Positions 1 through 12,249 are shown, numbered from the stretch's first letter. The stretch is DNA of 64,000 nt from Ilyonectria destructans (GCA_020740775.1 JAHEWK010000016.1:1364001-1428000), one strand, 5' to 3'. The notes: generated by a model from the sequence alone, not told the origin. Numbers and translations: made by a program.

Positions 1-979
1 GGGGATAAGCAAGTGAAGGGCGTTTGATCCCAGGAGGCAGACGCAAACCGCGGCGGCGCGAACTTGAAGGCCAACGTTCCCAACAGGCCAGACATATGGA
101 AAGAGTATCTAAAATGTTTGTGTTAGCAATGCACGTGGCAAACGAGTAGGTGTACAACCCCCGAGGCTGGTCAAATGTAAAGCAAGCGGGAAATCGTACC
201 TTGAACCCCTTCGCATATTCAATCCAATTTCCGCCCTCCTCGAGACGCTTCTTCATGGCCTCTTTAGCCTCTCTCTCGCGTCGCTCCCAGTTGTATTCTG
301 GGGCCTCTTCAGTGGATTCCTCTTCGGCCTGGAGTGTCGACCCATACCCAGACTCCTGGCTATTTTGAGACTGACCGGCTGAACTTCCAGGGCAAGTGGC
401 CGTATCTTTGGGCAAGAGGGATTGGCGTTCTTCGTCTGTTCCCACCTTGTCCGTTGTGGCAAAAGAGTAAAGTCCGGCGAGAATGAGGAAAATTAGGCAA
501 CGGGTGGAAACCAAGGCCATGTCGATAATGTCGAAGGATTGAAATGCGACGAAAACATCGTCAAAGGCAGACAGGGAAATGATGATGATTTCGAAGAGAA
601 AGCCGAGCAGCCAGGACCCCACGAAGGGATACGAGGTCGCATTTTCGTCATCGCTGTGCTGACCGACCAGGATACCAAACACCAAAATGCACGACAAGTG
701 GCCGATGATAATGTCATCTTCCGTGGGCCACACTCGCGACAAAAGCGCTTGTGTACCGATGACACCCAGCTGGCCCGCAAACGTCAAGATGGAGAGGGCA
801 GAAAGAATGTAGACTGTTCTCTGGCTGGGGCGGTTTTTCTTGCACTCAACAGCCTTCTTTCCCGTCTGGACGTTGCAGACAGAGACGAGGGAGGCAACAA
901 GAAAGTAGAGGAAGATGACCGCAGGGTATGCATAGTGCAGCACTACCAATGTGGCCTGAAGTGATGATGCCATGGTCAT
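1..979 (-). CDS. HMT1-type vacuolar ABC half-transporter, N-terminal part (cut by window edge)
   Basis: Only the N-terminus is here. Exon 1 is 979 to 200 (260 codons) and exon 2 runs from 108 off the left edge. The 91-nt intron (199 to 109) has donor GTACGA and acceptor TTTTAG, phase 0. Exon 1 encodes about five hydrophobic segments like the extra N-terminal TMD0 of heavy-metal-tolerance (HMT1/ABCB6-like) transporters, then a charged linker ending NWIEYAKGFK. Exon 2 opens ILFPYVWP, the usual entry to the core transmembrane domain. Family members sit in the vacuolar membrane and move phytochelatins, metal-thiol complexes or related substrates using ATP. The nucleotide-binding domain lies outside the window, so its motifs cannot be checked. 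Two ATGs two codons apart (979 and 973) could start the protein. The assignment rests on my recall of the family. Confidence 0.72.
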   Translation of the reverse strand, partial: MTMASSLQATLVVLHYAYPAVIFLYFLVASLVSVCNVQTGKKAVECKKNRPSQRTVYILSALSILTFAGQLGVIGTQALLSRVWPTEDDIIIGHLSCILVFGILVGQHSDDENATSYPFVGSWLLGFLFEIIIISLSAFDDVFVAFQSFDIIDMALVSTRCLIFLILAGLYSFATTDKVGTDEERQSLLPKDTATCPGSSAGQSQNSQESGYGSTLQAEEESTEEAPEYNWERREREAKEAMKKRLEEGGNWIEYAKGFKVRFPACFTFDQPRGLYTYSFATCIANTNILDTLSICLACWERWPSSSRRRGLRLPPGIKRPSLAYP

Positions 980-3900
980 GGCGAACGGATGGAAATCGAC
1001 GCGATTGACCAGAATAGGCAGGGGTTGGTTGGAGTGGCGAGAGTTCGATGTGAGGCGAGGCGATGTTGAAGGGAATGCCGTGCTCCCGAGATGTTGACCG
1101 AGCTATCGGCTTACTGAGGAAGGGAACTGGTGGTCCGCGTTGAAAGGGACGAAGAAGATGGAGGGAGTTTGGTTGAGGGAATTGTCGAGTTTCAGCCCGG
1201 GCGAGGGAAAGAAGAAAAGGGATCCGTCTTGGTGCCGGGTCGTGATTGTTTGCCAGTCGTGGCCGCCGCAAGCACAGCGATGCGGGAACAGGCGTGAATG
1301 GCTTTGTCACCGATGAAAATCGGTGAAGGTCCAAACAGGGAAGTCACGACAGGGCGTGGTGAAACCCCAGAGAGAGCTGGGGGGAGGGGGGGGAGCTGCG
1401 CCTGCCGTTATCAGTCTTTGCGCCTGCCCTTGCGCGGAAGAGGCTGGTTCCTTCCTCACGGGCTGAGGATGGCGTCTCCCGTTTGTTGGTTGTTGAGGAA
1501 GGCTCAAACAACGGGGAGGCGGAGGACGCACAAGATTTCTTCTCCGGTTCAGTGTTGAGATGAAGTTTGGAGTTCCTTGCCACCCACTCAATCCGGATCG
1601 CCCGGGGTGCCTTTCTGACGGGGGTCTTTCTGACGGGGGAGGAGAAGAGTTTGCTGGTTTGGAGATGTGAACCACAGGTGGTGGTGACGGTTGATTGCTG
1701 ACTCGGGTCGCTCGAAACGCTAACACCCGCTGCAGCGTAGTTGAAACAATCCTGCAAGTTTCCCTCTCTTGTTCACTTCCTCTTTTCGGTCCCAACCAGA
1801 TGACTTCAACGGTGCAACACGAGATGGTAGCAAACAATTGCGACCTTCACCAATGTCCAACGGTCAAATGTAGCTTCTACCTCAGCCACACCATGCCCGG
1901 CGATAGCCAATGATCGCCGATTTTGCTCAAATCTCCGATGGTGGTGTGTCGATCAACGTGACGCTCAATTGGCAGTGGTGCTGACACTGGTAAGCTGGTC
2001 GTACGTGCTGAGTTTGGTGTCGAATGCCCTTGAATCCACCGCCTGCAGCAATTGCCTGTCGTCGAGATTCTAACAGCAATGAAGAAAAGTCAACGAGGGC
2101 GGGACTGTCCAGCTTGAAATACGACTTGGCCTGGAGAAGAAAGTTTGGCGTGGGCCGTGGGTGACACTTCTCGAAGCCAGGACAAGGGTCACGTCGTGCG
2201 AAGCGATACCCACTCGAGCCTGGTCGCGGGCTGAGGTGCGCGTCCAAGGGCTGATTGGATTGCATCGGTCGGTGTACCCAAGGCCTTGGATCGCCTCTCC
2301 GGAACCCCTGGCGAAATCTGGCCGGCAGCGTCTCATAACGTCAACCGCTAGTGCTGTGGCATCCCCGACGCCATGCTGCAGGCGACCCGGACCCGGACCC
2401 GTGGTGGATCGCATGCCTGAGAAAACAGCGTCCTTCCAGCGCAAATGTTCAAACTCTTGACCGGTCCGTCTGCGTTGTTACTCCGAAGGACGAAGGGCAG
2501 CACGTTGCGTGTCCCATTGTCCGCATCCGGATCCGCCAATGTTGACGGAGTGGATGTTGGCGGGCCGGATCAGTTGATCATCGCCACTTTGGACAGCATG
2601 ACTTTGCTCCCCAACCGCGCTTCTTCTGCCGGAAGCATGCCACTCAACCCATGTGTCAGTCACGTCGTACAAAGTCCGCGTTATGACCGTCCAACGGGCG
2701 TCCGTCTGTCCGGAAAAAGTAATGCAAGGAAGAAAAAGCAATGGGTCCGCGAGACAAGAGGCATTGACAGCATGGATGACCTGGTCTTGCTAGGCATGAA
2801 AGAGAGAAGAGAAGCTCAATCTGTTACCCAATGGCTAGCAATCCGACACGACAACCTCATCTTGTGGTCTGAGTGACGTGGGCATTCTCAGTTTCGTCAC
2901 AACTCGCGATTCGTTTCGCCAGGCTAGTGCCACTGTCTGATAGGTTACTGGAGCCATCCACGAGCCGTTTCAATAGCGTCAGGCTGCTTCCGTGTCCACG
3001 CGACCGAAGCCCTGCAAGCCCAACGCGTCTAGACGGCAAAGACCCATCTGCCGCTTGCATTCACCGACTTTCGTACACAGACCTGTCATTATATGGCCCA
3101 AGACAACAGGGAGCGGTGAATGTCAGCATCCACCGCCAAGTTTAAAAAGCTACAGCCATGATTATTTTCGCGTCGCTTGCATTCTCCTTGCAGGCAGCAC
3201 GAGAGTCCACAGCAGGGGGCGGGTGGGATCTCGTTTCACCCCACACTCCCACGATCTGCAGGCCACGGAACGGTCCACTCGTTCACCTCAAGGAACACAG
3301 CTGCCATTCGCTCTTCAACCCAACCCATGGATGCTGGTAGCCCAACTTGTTGGGGTTTCCCCATCGCCGTTTTTGACAAGGAGAAAACCATCTTGCCACG
3401 GTGGATTTCACGCCATTATTCTGAGAGCTCCGCATCGGTCCTGTCAACCGTCCTCCAACTGCAAAAGCCCAACCTAAATCAATGCCCGATCTTCAATACA
3501 AACTTCAATCCCATGCCGCACTTGTGGTTCCTGAGAGTGGGTCATTGGTTCACACACTGACCACACTCAAATCGGTGAATCTCTTATCTCGAGGTTGTTT
3601 GCCCCAAGTTCCTCGAGCTAATATAGTAATCGCTCCAAGCATCAGCCTCTCTAGGAACAAATCACCCCGTAATTTGAGCTCCCCTGCTGGCTAATGCCTC
3701 GCAATCGGAAGCACCGGGTTTAGCCACATCGCGAAACGACATGAAGGGTTGACACCACGGGATAGGGCCATGCATCAGCTTACAACGTCACTAACGACTT
3801 GTGACGGATTGCATTCTTTGCAATTCGGTCCATGAAACTTCATGTCGGCCTATTTTCACTAAGCTGCCACATGCTTCTTAAGGTTTGATATGGTCTGAGA

Positions 3901-4146
3901 TGATGGATTGAATATCATTTAATTAGGCTCCTCATCAAACCGACTCCGCGAAACTCCGTTATGTACAAGACGGTCACCTCCGAGTAATTGGAAAGCGCCA
4001 GCGACTGCTCGTCAGTTCTAATATACATCACACAACCAGGATCCAAAAGAAGCACACAGCCCTAGAGGCAAGATCAACTTTATTTTTTCCACCCAATTTT
4101 GTGTTCTCTCGCCATTTTTATCGACCAAGCATCAGTATGGCGGACA
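980..4146. other. Gene-free stretch between divergently placed HMT1-like 5' end and bZIP 3' end
   Basis: This holds the upstream region of the HMT1-like gene and the downstream region of the bZIP gene. Open frames of up to about 175 codons occur on both strands, but they overlap one another, have biased low-complexity composition (proline, serine, arginine) and resemble no protein I know. Around 1380-1550 the plus strand is purine-rich (GGAG tracts), as expected of a pyrimidine-rich leader or promoter on the minus strand. I see no supported gene. Confidence 0.5.
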
Positions 4147-5319
4147 TCACTGAAATCCCCATTGTGATTCCCAGACCATTCCAACCACTGGCTGGAGCTG
4201 TGGCCCCGAGCTAGCAAATACTCCTTGGTCGCATCGGGACAAGGAAGGCATATCTGACATGGATTGGCTTGAGAGCATTGGCGGTTCTTTTTGAAATGGC
4301 TCCAACACCATGTCAAACATATCATCTTCGACCTCCGACGACCTCGAGCCTTGCTGGAAAGGATCAGTCCATGTTGGTGGACCGCTTTCCATCTCGGGTG
4401 TTCGTATGCTTAAAGAATCGGTTCCACTTGTTCCGCTGCCGCTTGAGCCCCGATGGTATGAAGGGGTGGGTCTGTCCGGAGGGAGTTGGAAGGCTGAAGA
4501 GCAAGACAAGAGGCCGTCGACGGACTTTCTCGCTTCGTTTGCGATGTATTTTTGAATGAGGACGCAATTGCAATCGGTGTGCCGCAGGAGCTGGGTCTTC
4601 AAATGGTAGATTTCGGCAGTCAGTTGGTCGAAGGATGTTGAAAGGTATCGGTTTTGATCCTCCATGGCCTGCTCCCGGGAGGCAAGTGCTGATGCTTCAT
4701 CCCGTTTACGCAGGCGACACTTTGTAGCAGCGACCCGATTGCGTTCGAGGATGCGCCTTCGTCGGGGATCTTTTGGAAGCTCCTCGTCCTCATCGCTCTC
4801 CTCCTTTTGAGTGCGGTGTGCCCTTGTTGACTCTTTAGGTTCGACTTTAGCTTTCCGGCCTCGCTTTCTTGGTTTCGGTACATCAGGAACGGATGCCGAG
4901 GCACTGGGTGCTGACACACTTGAAGTTGCTTGCGATTTCCGTCGGTTTCGGGATCGGGTGGGCGGTTTCTGTTCGTGTTCTACGGTCGGTAAAACTGACT
5001 GGGCAGGTTCATGATCCTCGGGGATCTTCGTTGCCATAACGTATTGAGGCGGGGGCGGCGGAAAGCCAAGGCCAACCTCTGTCGGGATTGGGGAAGTGCC
5101 GAGTGCTTCGTCAAAGAATGAGGCATCGGCCACTTGGTTCATCGCTTGTTGATATGCCATGTTGCCTCGAGATGCGGGGGAGGATGTGTTGATGCGGTAT
5201 GGTGGAGGAGGGGTCATCAGGCATCCCCCTCCTGGTGTCGATGTGATCCCATCGAAGCATTGGCCAAACGAAAGTTCTCCCGGTGCCATCGGAGGCCAAG
5301 CATGGACGAAGGCTGCCAT
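4147..5319 (-). CDS. bZIP transcription factor (ATF/CREB/AP-1-like basic region)
   Basis: Single-exon gene of 390 codons. The frame is open 50 codons further upstream, but that part begins with GTG just after an in-frame TAG and has no ATG, so the ATG at 5319 (MAAFVHAWPP) is the likely start. Residues about 186-206 form the basic region, with ERNRVAATKCR matching the N-x3-A-x2-C/S-R DNA-contact pattern; the leucine zipper follows to about 255. Upstream of it are a basic RKRGRKAK patch resembling a nuclear signal or degenerate AT-hook (about 150-158) and an acidic stretch; both flanks are proline- and serine-rich, as in regulatory tails. It should bind CRE/AP-1-like sites as a dimer in the nucleus. 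The closest relatives are probably the fungal Atf1/Atf21 group, but no Aft1 osmosensing or HRR domain is recognised, so I give no symbol. Confidence 0.85.
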   Translation of the reverse strand: MAAFVHAWPPMAPGELSFGQCFDGITSTPGGGCLMTPPPPYRINTSSPASRGNMAYQQAMNQVADASFFDEALGTSPIPTEVGLGFPPPPPQYVMATKIPEDHEPAQSVLPTVEHEQKPPTRSRNRRKSQATSSVSAPSASASVPDVPKPRKRGRKAKVEPKESTRAHRTQKEESDEDEELPKDPRRRRILERNRVAATKCRLRKRDEASALASREQAMEDQNRYLSTSFDQLTAEIYHLKTQLLRHTDCNCVLIQKYIANEARKSVDGLLSCSSAFQLPPDRPTPSYHRGSSGSGTSGTDSLSIRTPEMESGPPTWTDPFQQGSRSSEVEDDMFDMVLEPFQKEPPMLSSQSMSDMPSLSRCDQGVFASSGPQLQPVVGMVWESQWGFQ

Positions 5320-5576
5320 CGGAAATATAGGTCCACGGATAGCTGTTGTTGTTGGATATTCGATTTGTGTTGTCTGCCGGTTGGGGTGGGCAGGCGATGA
5401 CGGGGTTGACTGGTTGGAGGTCGGTTTGCCAATGAAGACGGCACGCTGGGCTGTATCGCTTTTCGACACTGTCTATTCCTTGCCTGACAGCAGCGGGGTG
5501 AGATAGTTGTGTCTGGATCAGGCAGAACTGTGAGGCGGTTGGGGAGAGGAGGAAGTCTGGGTGAGTGGGTTTGACG

Positions 5577-5586
5577 TGTTTATATG
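5577..5586 (-). promoter_or_regulatory. TATA-like box upstream of the bZIP gene
   Basis: On the minus strand the sequence reads CATATAAACA, about 260 nt upstream of the chosen ATG at 5319. Transcription from here would leave a leader of roughly 230 nt, consistent with choosing the internal ATG over the GTG at 5469. The assignment rests only on motif and position. Confidence 0.35.
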
Positions 5587-7850
5587 AGTGGGCCACTGGG
5601 GGGAACCGACAAGCAGCAATTCACAGCCGAGATTTGAAGGAGGGGAATCAAAAAGTATCAAGTGGGCGTGGGAAGATCGAGGGCGACGGGACACTCAAAT
5701 ATGCATGGCATCTCACAAGCCACCAACTGCCAAGGTCGGAATGCGACACACCAGGCTTGAGCTACGAGAGCTTTGCCACACCAGACCAGGACGGGGACAG
5801 CACATTTGGCTGCAACCCACGGTAGTACGCCAGGAGGGGGGAAATAGACTTTCTCCATCAGAAGCTCGAGTTCAGACATGTTTCTGCAAGGCGATGGGGT
5901 CAGCAAGCCGGCGAGTCTGAGTTCATGGAGTTCCGATTGGGCCACCTTAGCGGAAGTGGTCCGGTTGGCATCCCTCATTGCACTGTCGAGACTCCGACGC
6001 CCCGATGCCAGCTCGAGCACCCGTGCTTTGTTGATGGCAACGGATGGTAACGGCATCTCAAACGAGGGGACCAAGCCGCTGTCGCTGCCGCAATGTCCCC
6101 TTGCCCTTGCGCTGCGAACGGCCTTATCGGGCACAAAGAGGAGCTACAGTCTGATGGGGCCGCGCGGGGCGAGCGGAGGGGAACCAGACGGTGCCAACGT
6201 GGAGGCCGACAGGGCGGACCCTGGATCCTTGTGGCGTGAACTCCAATGAACTGGGGCATTGAAAACTGGGAACTGCAAGCTGGGGGGGGGCGAGCGAGGT
6301 GTGTACCATCTATGATTACCATCCCCAGGGCCGGGGGTAGTGGCGTTTACATTTGCCTCCTCCTGGACAATACCATGGCAGCTGTTGCCCCCTCCAGGAC
6401 AAGTGCGCAGACATGGTTTTCACGGACCTTGGGCTAATGAACCACAATATTTTGCAGCTCTTAAGTTTGACGCTTTGCTATCCCAAACGGGCTCTTGGGC
6501 GACGCTCTCTCGTGATTCAACGTGGCAGTCGCCGTTGTGGCGACAGAACGAGGCTGTGGCTCGAACTCAAGCTCCAGGAACACAAGACAACGGGGAACTC
6601 CGTCCGCTGGGTACGGGATTTGTGCAGGATTGATTTCAATGCTCAAGGATCGATCTAGACTCGGGAAATGTGCCGCCAGAGAGTTGAACAATGGGCTGAT
6701 ACCGAACTCAATCGCACTAGTCACTATCACCCGGAAACAGCATCTTGCATCGCTTGGACGTCCACAGTGGCTCCCTCCCTGACCCCAGCAGCTCTCGGCC
6801 GAAGCGTCGCGCTCCGTCGTATGGGGCATCGGGGAGAAAGCTTAGCTGCTGAGACGACTGGCACCTTGGGTGGAGAGAAGAGGCGACGAGGTTGCTACCA
6901 CCCGATCTCCGTGCGCCGTAACTGGCTGGGGCCGCGCACTGTTAGCTCCGATCTAGCTGGCAAGGAGCTCCTGTACTCGATCCAAATTCGGAACTATCTC
7001 AGAAGCTAAGTCGGATGCCGGCTGGCGCAGGCGCACAGCCCTCGAGTCTCAGCCGACGTCGAGCGTGGACGATTGGGACGAACTTGACCAGTTACTCTTA
7101 ACGCGCGTCTGGGAAAGCGGGGGCTCATCCTTCATCTCTCAAGATGCCCTGTTTGTGGGTGGTGTGGTTCATGGATTTGGGGCTTGGGCTGGGCCATGAT
7201 ATGATGGTATCAGCATATTGAGAGAGCTGCCGACATGACATGATCGGTTCGCTTCGCGAATGACGGAGAGCTTCCGAAGCTGATGTCATGGCAGATGATG
7301 TTACAAAAGGCGAGCAGTCACAATCCAAGAATTGCATGATCTCTGATTGACCACTCAGGACACAGATCTTAGATGCCGAGCAGCAGGGAAATCGATGCAG
7401 CTCATCGCAAACAAACCGGGATGGAGGGTACACAGGAACTCGCCGACGCCCAGCGCTGCATTTCCAGCCCACAATACGCCACCCACTGTCGCTTCGGTAC
7501 AGCCGCGAAGCCAGCTCGTGAAAGCGACAACAGGTGGCTTTCCAGTCATATGCTGAAAGCTCAAAAATAAGCAGACATGGCTTTTTTGGCGCTTTGTGGT
7601 CCAGACCATCCATCTGGATGCTGACCCCAAAACCAAGGTTCAGCCGAGTTCCCTGCCTGGCTGGTGGCCGTTTCGCCTCCACCCTCGACTCTGGCCTTAC
7701 CGAAGTCACTTACCAGGGCCCTGTAACAGGCATCGCGGATTCCGAGAGGGTCGCAGGGAAAAGAAAACCGCGAGCCGGGTGTGCTCTGAAGATGCGGCAT
7801 GGTTGGCTGGTGTGGTGGTAGGAGCGCCGGGAGAGCAGGGCCTTGCAGGA

Positions 7851-7880
7851 TCGAGACAGCTCGAGACAGCTCGCGACAGC
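7851..7880. repeat. Perfect 10-bp tandem repeat, three copies (last copy one mismatch)
   Basis: The unit TCGAGACAGC occurs at 7851-7860 and 7861-7870; the third copy, TCGCGACAGC, differs by one base. It is short, lies in non-coding sequence and has no apparent function. Confidence 0.8.
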
Positions 7881-8973
7881 TCACCAAAGCACTAATAATC
7901 TTTTGGCGTCGCGGATCAGATGGGAAATGGTTCAAGTGGGAGATGGGCCGTTCTCAACCGTTGCGAGGCATACCGGGCACGATCCATTGGCCGATGTGAC
8001 CGTCAAGCTTTTCCTAGCTGATGACGAGGAGATTGATTGAGGCTCTCGAGATGTGCCGATCCTTCCTAGGGCCAAGAGGCCAACCAGGCAAAGACGTTCG
8101 CCCGTTGCAGATCCAGAGGAGAATAAATCGCCGCTCTGCGTGCTAGCTGCTAATCCCAGGGCCAAGTGCCTTTGTGTTTGCCCTCCACAGCTCCACAGTT
8201 CCCACTCCTCCTCCTGCGATGGAGGCTAGTTAGAGCCAGCTACGTTCCATTGGGGATGGCGACGTTGGAGAATACTGGGCCTTTCTCCGCAGCCAGTGTG
8301 CAGCGACAGGAGCCACCGACGCCGACGCATCGGAGGGCGCCGCCAAAATCGAGGTTGGATCATGGATGCTCCGCAAGCCTCTCAAGCGACGCCCGTGGCC
8401 CCCCAGCCAAGACACGTTGTCTGTCATGGTTCCTCAGAGTTTTTCGATAACGCGCGAGCGGACGAGTCCATACCGCAAAGAACGAACGAACGCCTCCTAC
8501 ACATGGCCAGCTGGGGCTGGGCTCGTAAGCCCGCATGACGACCCCGCTCAGCAATGCGACGTTAATATGGTGTTGACGGGGAAGCGATCCGCCACGGATC
8601 TAAGGGTTTGCCTCACCCCTGCCCGCTGAAGCTATTCTCAATCCAGGCCGTTGCTTTGCTGGTGCGCTGGGACTTGCCACCAGGGGCAGTAGGCCCGAGG
8701 CCAAGAACCCCAAGCAAGATACGCTCGTTCGCTCGGTCCCGATCCTCCGGACCAGGACAGCTTCGCAAGCTTTGCAAGCTTCGCACCTTTCGCCAAGATA
8801 ATAAGCTCACCAAGGGCTAATAGTCGCAATCATGAGATCCCCTAGTCTTTGTTCGGTTCCCATCCGAGTGGTGAAGGCGGGTGATGACCTCTTGGCCCGA
8901 GACCAAAACCGGCAGCGTCTAAGTCGATGGCGTGCTCTTTGTATGGCAGATGAATGTTCTGGCAATTATTTTT

Positions 8974-9037
8974 TTCAGCCCGCGAGACGTTCAGCCCGTG
9001 AGATGTTCAGCCCGGGAGATGTTCAGCCCGTGAGACG
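8974..9037. repeat. 16-bp minisatellite, four copies
   Basis: Four head-to-tail copies of TTCAGCCCGYGAGAYG fill 8974-9037. The copies differ only at two positions (C/T/G in the ninth to tenth base area and C/T near the end). Transitions between CGAGACG and TGAGATG forms may reflect deamination-type mutation. It lies in the gene-poor stretch with no coding frame around it. Confidence 0.85.
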
Positions 9038-11022
9038 TCGTCCTCTTCGCTACCAGAAGCCCGTAAGCTGACTACCTCTTCCCTTTCAGCCACGGGCGTC
9101 CAAAGGCGGCCACGAGGTAACTTTGAGACTATTTGAACACAACTGCATGCTAACCCAGCCATGCCGGTAACGGCTGCTCGAGAACAGCCTGTGCAGCATG
9201 CACGAATGCTCTGTCGACGAGATCCATCGGCAGTGGACCTTGGGATGACCCCATTTCTGCCCTACCAATCTGTCCTCCCACAGCAGCGGCCTCGTCCGGG
9301 GTTGCGTCGTACAAGCACGGGGATTGGCGCGCGGCTGTTGCCCTTCACAGCAAGGTTTAGACCAAGTTGACCAGCGCCCGCTCAGACAATCTGGCACCGG
9401 CGCACCGAGCAGCTTCTGCCTGTTGTCCTGGCACCGCGCTATCTTGGCTCGTCCGGACCCACTGGCCCTGGACGTGGCTCTACAGTTTTGGCGCAGACTT
9501 GGGTGACACAAAGGGTCTCGTCAGTGGTGTGCTCGTAAGACATACTCCACAATATCGGATCGATCATGGTGGCTTCGTGCATTACACGCGGGTAATAACA
9601 TCCTTAGATCTGTCAGATCTCCTGGTCTGGGTGGTTGTCAACCGAGGGCGTGTGTGGGAATCCGAACCAAGGGCAGCCTTGGTTCGATGGCACGCGTTGA
9701 TGGAGGTCTCATGGCCTCATCTAGTGGTGGCCAACCTGTCTGATATGCGACGCAGCGTGATGTGTCTCTGCATACGGGACATGTTGAAGAAACAATCTGA
9801 TCGGAATTAACATTTAGCAAGACATGAAACCGCCCATGCCGCTAACCAATCTCACAACATGAAGCCCCTGAAGCATTTCGCCAGGCTCATTACCAAGTTT
9901 TCCGGAGGGTTGCTCCGCTTAGCGGGAAGCCACCCCAAACCGCGCGGAGCAGCCACTTTCAATCCTTCATCTGCGATTCCGCATCATTGATTCCGAGAGA
10001 GTTTTTGTTCATCTCAAGTCCCTTTCCCTCGGCCCCCGTGGCTTGGCTGAACGGGTATCATCGGAGCTGCTCCTCCATCTCGGCTTTCCCTTCCCTCTTG
10101 GATGGGCCCCCTCATCTCTCATCGTACTATTCTGCCTCTTCCGGGGCGAGTTCCCGGTTCCTTGTTCTGCGGGGCCGTCGCGGCGACGGCCTGATCTCCG
10201 TGGTTTGGGTTTCAAACCCACATGACAAGCCCGAGCTGCGCAGACTAAGGAGCGACAGGCGCTTTGGCCCCTGGGGTTACACGGCCCTGCATTTCCTGCC
10301 CGGTAATAGCTCTGCCGCGTGGTGGAGACGAAGTGATTCGACTAGGTGCTCTGCAGCTGCGAGTCTAGGGCTACGTCGATGTGATATCTTGTTGTGACTC
10401 TGCTTCTCGTTCCCCTCTTGTGGCCGCGCATATCTAGGCCTTCTTGGCGATGTCACCTCGTAATCCGTCTTCACCGGTGACTCTAGGGGCTCGGCTGTGT
10501 CCATCGGTGAACCTTGGCGTAGCTCACAACATGGTAACAATATGTGGATTTGTGACGTTGTAGGTACTGTCTGGGAAAAGAGCGTTCCGGTGACGCCATT
10601 CAATACCCCGGAGTCCCTTCGGCTTTTGGTCATCAGGAAGCTCGATGATCCTCATATCATCAATCTCGGGAGGGGTAACTCCAGATCTGCAGACTCCGGT
10701 AGACTCTCTTTATGTTTCAGTAGGCTTGAGATCCTCGGGCTCCGAGAGAGGAGACTAGGACTGTCACCGGCAGAAGGTAGCCCAATTGTTATCGTCAAAT
10801 CTGTCACTGCGAACCCCACGCTGACTCCCCACTCAATGTCTTACTCCCGAACGTCGTGTGGGTGGTACTTTCGTTTTTGTTATCACAAGATATGGGATTA
10901 CTTCTCTCTTTCCCCTCGGCCATTTCCGAAAGATAAGTCAAGGCCTGGAGATTATCAACGACTCGGCATGAGAAGCGGCCGCGTGTTATTCGAGGCAAAT
11001 CACGAGATGACGAGAGGTTTTA

Positions 11023-11655
11023 TCAGCGACACCACTTTTTACGCAGGCGTGCAGTACCTTCAACGAGCTGGTCGAAACAGTCAACCTTTGCGTAATCAGA
11101 CTTGGAGTCATTAGTAATTTGTTGCTCTCGCCTCCACTTCCAACGAGTGGCGCTGTCACGCGGCTCCACGTTGCCCAGCAAATCCCTTTGCGCGATCCAA
11201 GACGCCAAGTTGTGCCGGGTGTTGCGTGATATTGTGATAACCGAGAACACCCGGAGCCCAGAGCCGAGAGCCCTGCAGTTCTCTGAACATCTTGTTCGAT
11301 CGGCAATCGTTCACCTGGCCTTCCTTATATCTGCTTCTGAGTGGTAGACATTAGCAGGATCGAGGATCCGACCTAATCTGAAATGGGATGCAATCCGTTT
11401 CACTTCGCCATCATCGATCAGTGGCTTTATTATGGCCTGTAGTTCTCCTGGCATCTTGCAGTTGGGTCCTGGCCGTGGTGGTAATGCAAGAAGGAAGTGG
11501 CTAAACTCACCTGACTTGGTCGGTGACATGTAGAGTAATGGATCGCACTTAAAGCCTCTAGGCGAACAGTTGAGAAGATCACCATTCATAGCAAATACCT
11601 TGACGGCGGCAAGAACTTCACCGCCCATTCATGAACGATCTACAGTTGGAGGCAT
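11023..11655 (-). pseudogene. Unrecognised minus-strand coding remnant with two in-frame TGA stops
   Basis: From an ATG at 11655 one reading frame continues down to a TGA at 11023. It is broken only by a TGA after eight codons and by another at 11311-11313. The intervening 105-codon segment (MGGEVLAAVKVF to SEADIRKAR) has balanced, protein-like composition. The second stop lies within AGGTGAACG, which could be a splice donor instead, but any intron to a nearby CAG would be only 32-42 nt. Both stops could come from CGA by C-to-T change, consistent with RIP. I do not recognise the product. It may be a decayed orphan gene or a chance open frame. Confidence 0.3.
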
Positions 11656-11931
11656 AACTTCGACGAGGCCGAATATTTAGAGAAACAAAGAAACGAGGAA
11701 TAGGGTTGTTGGGGATGAATATGGGAGAGTTGAGGCTATTTATGATGGCAAAAGGGTCTATAACTGGTCGTCAATCATTTATTTGTTCGCGGCTTTGTAT
11801 TGTATGTATTTAATAGACTGCTCATCAAATCATGTCTATGTTGCACTGCTATATTATGTCTCATATAGATCATAAAACCATCTTAATATACTATTCACGG
11901 TAATACTATGTGATAATGCTACCCTGAAATG

Positions 11932-12249
11932 TCATTGACTCGCGACCAAGGACACCAAAATTGGGGTAGAACCGTCCAGACTCATGTCATATCTCCAGTT
12001 GAAAAACGACCTTGATCCACCTACCACGCAGTCTACAAAATCAAGCCCGTCCATCGTATGATACATGGCAGCCCCAGTCGCCAATCCTGAACTCCACTTA
12101 TTTGCAACCAACGTCATAAAGATCATATCTTTCACTTGAGACCAGGACTGCCTATAAAGATCTCCGTCAAAGTTTATAGTCGATGATCCAGGTGTTTTGG
12201 TCCAATACCGCTCGTTTAGGTACCCAAGCAAACAAACTTAAACCAGGGA
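11932..12249 (-). pseudogene. Unrecognised protein C-terminal remnant
   Basis: An open frame with no ATG at its upstream end runs from just after a TGA (12250-12252) to a TGA at 11932. It encodes about 105 residues rich in aromatic and glycine residues, with segments such as GGSRSFFNWRYDMSLDG and a hydrophobic end LVSLVASQ. The composition looks like the end of a folded, perhaps extracellular protein. The upstream TGA could be a mutated CGA. I recognise no family. It lies at the left margin of the AT-rich block, and nothing joins it to other exons with confidence. Confidence 0.3.

Larger units (their letters stand above)
5587..11020. other. Long gene-poor stretch
   Basis: About 5.4 kb with no gene I can support. 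Many overlapping open frames of 60-200 codons exist on both strands, the longest a 205-codon plus-strand frame at 10497-11114 that opens with GTG. None shows a recognisable domain, paired splice signals, or the codon pattern of neighbouring genes. Two short tandem repeats lie inside and are listed separately. The length of empty sequence beside an AT-rich, mutated block suggests an accessory or rearranged region, which is inference. Confidence 0.45.

Noticed and set aside
1307..1837. Overlapping 137- and 176-codon minus-strand frames
   Set aside because: Both are proline/serine-rich low-complexity readings of a biased pyrimidine tract, neither resembles a protein family, and they overlap in different frames.
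9086..9810. 141- and 147-codon frames on opposite strands
   Set aside because: No family resemblance and overlapping on both strands; chance frames are the simpler explanation.
10497..11114. 205-codon plus-strand open frame
   Set aside because: Opens with GTG, has no recognisable domain or splice structure, and overlaps minus-strand frames of similar quality.
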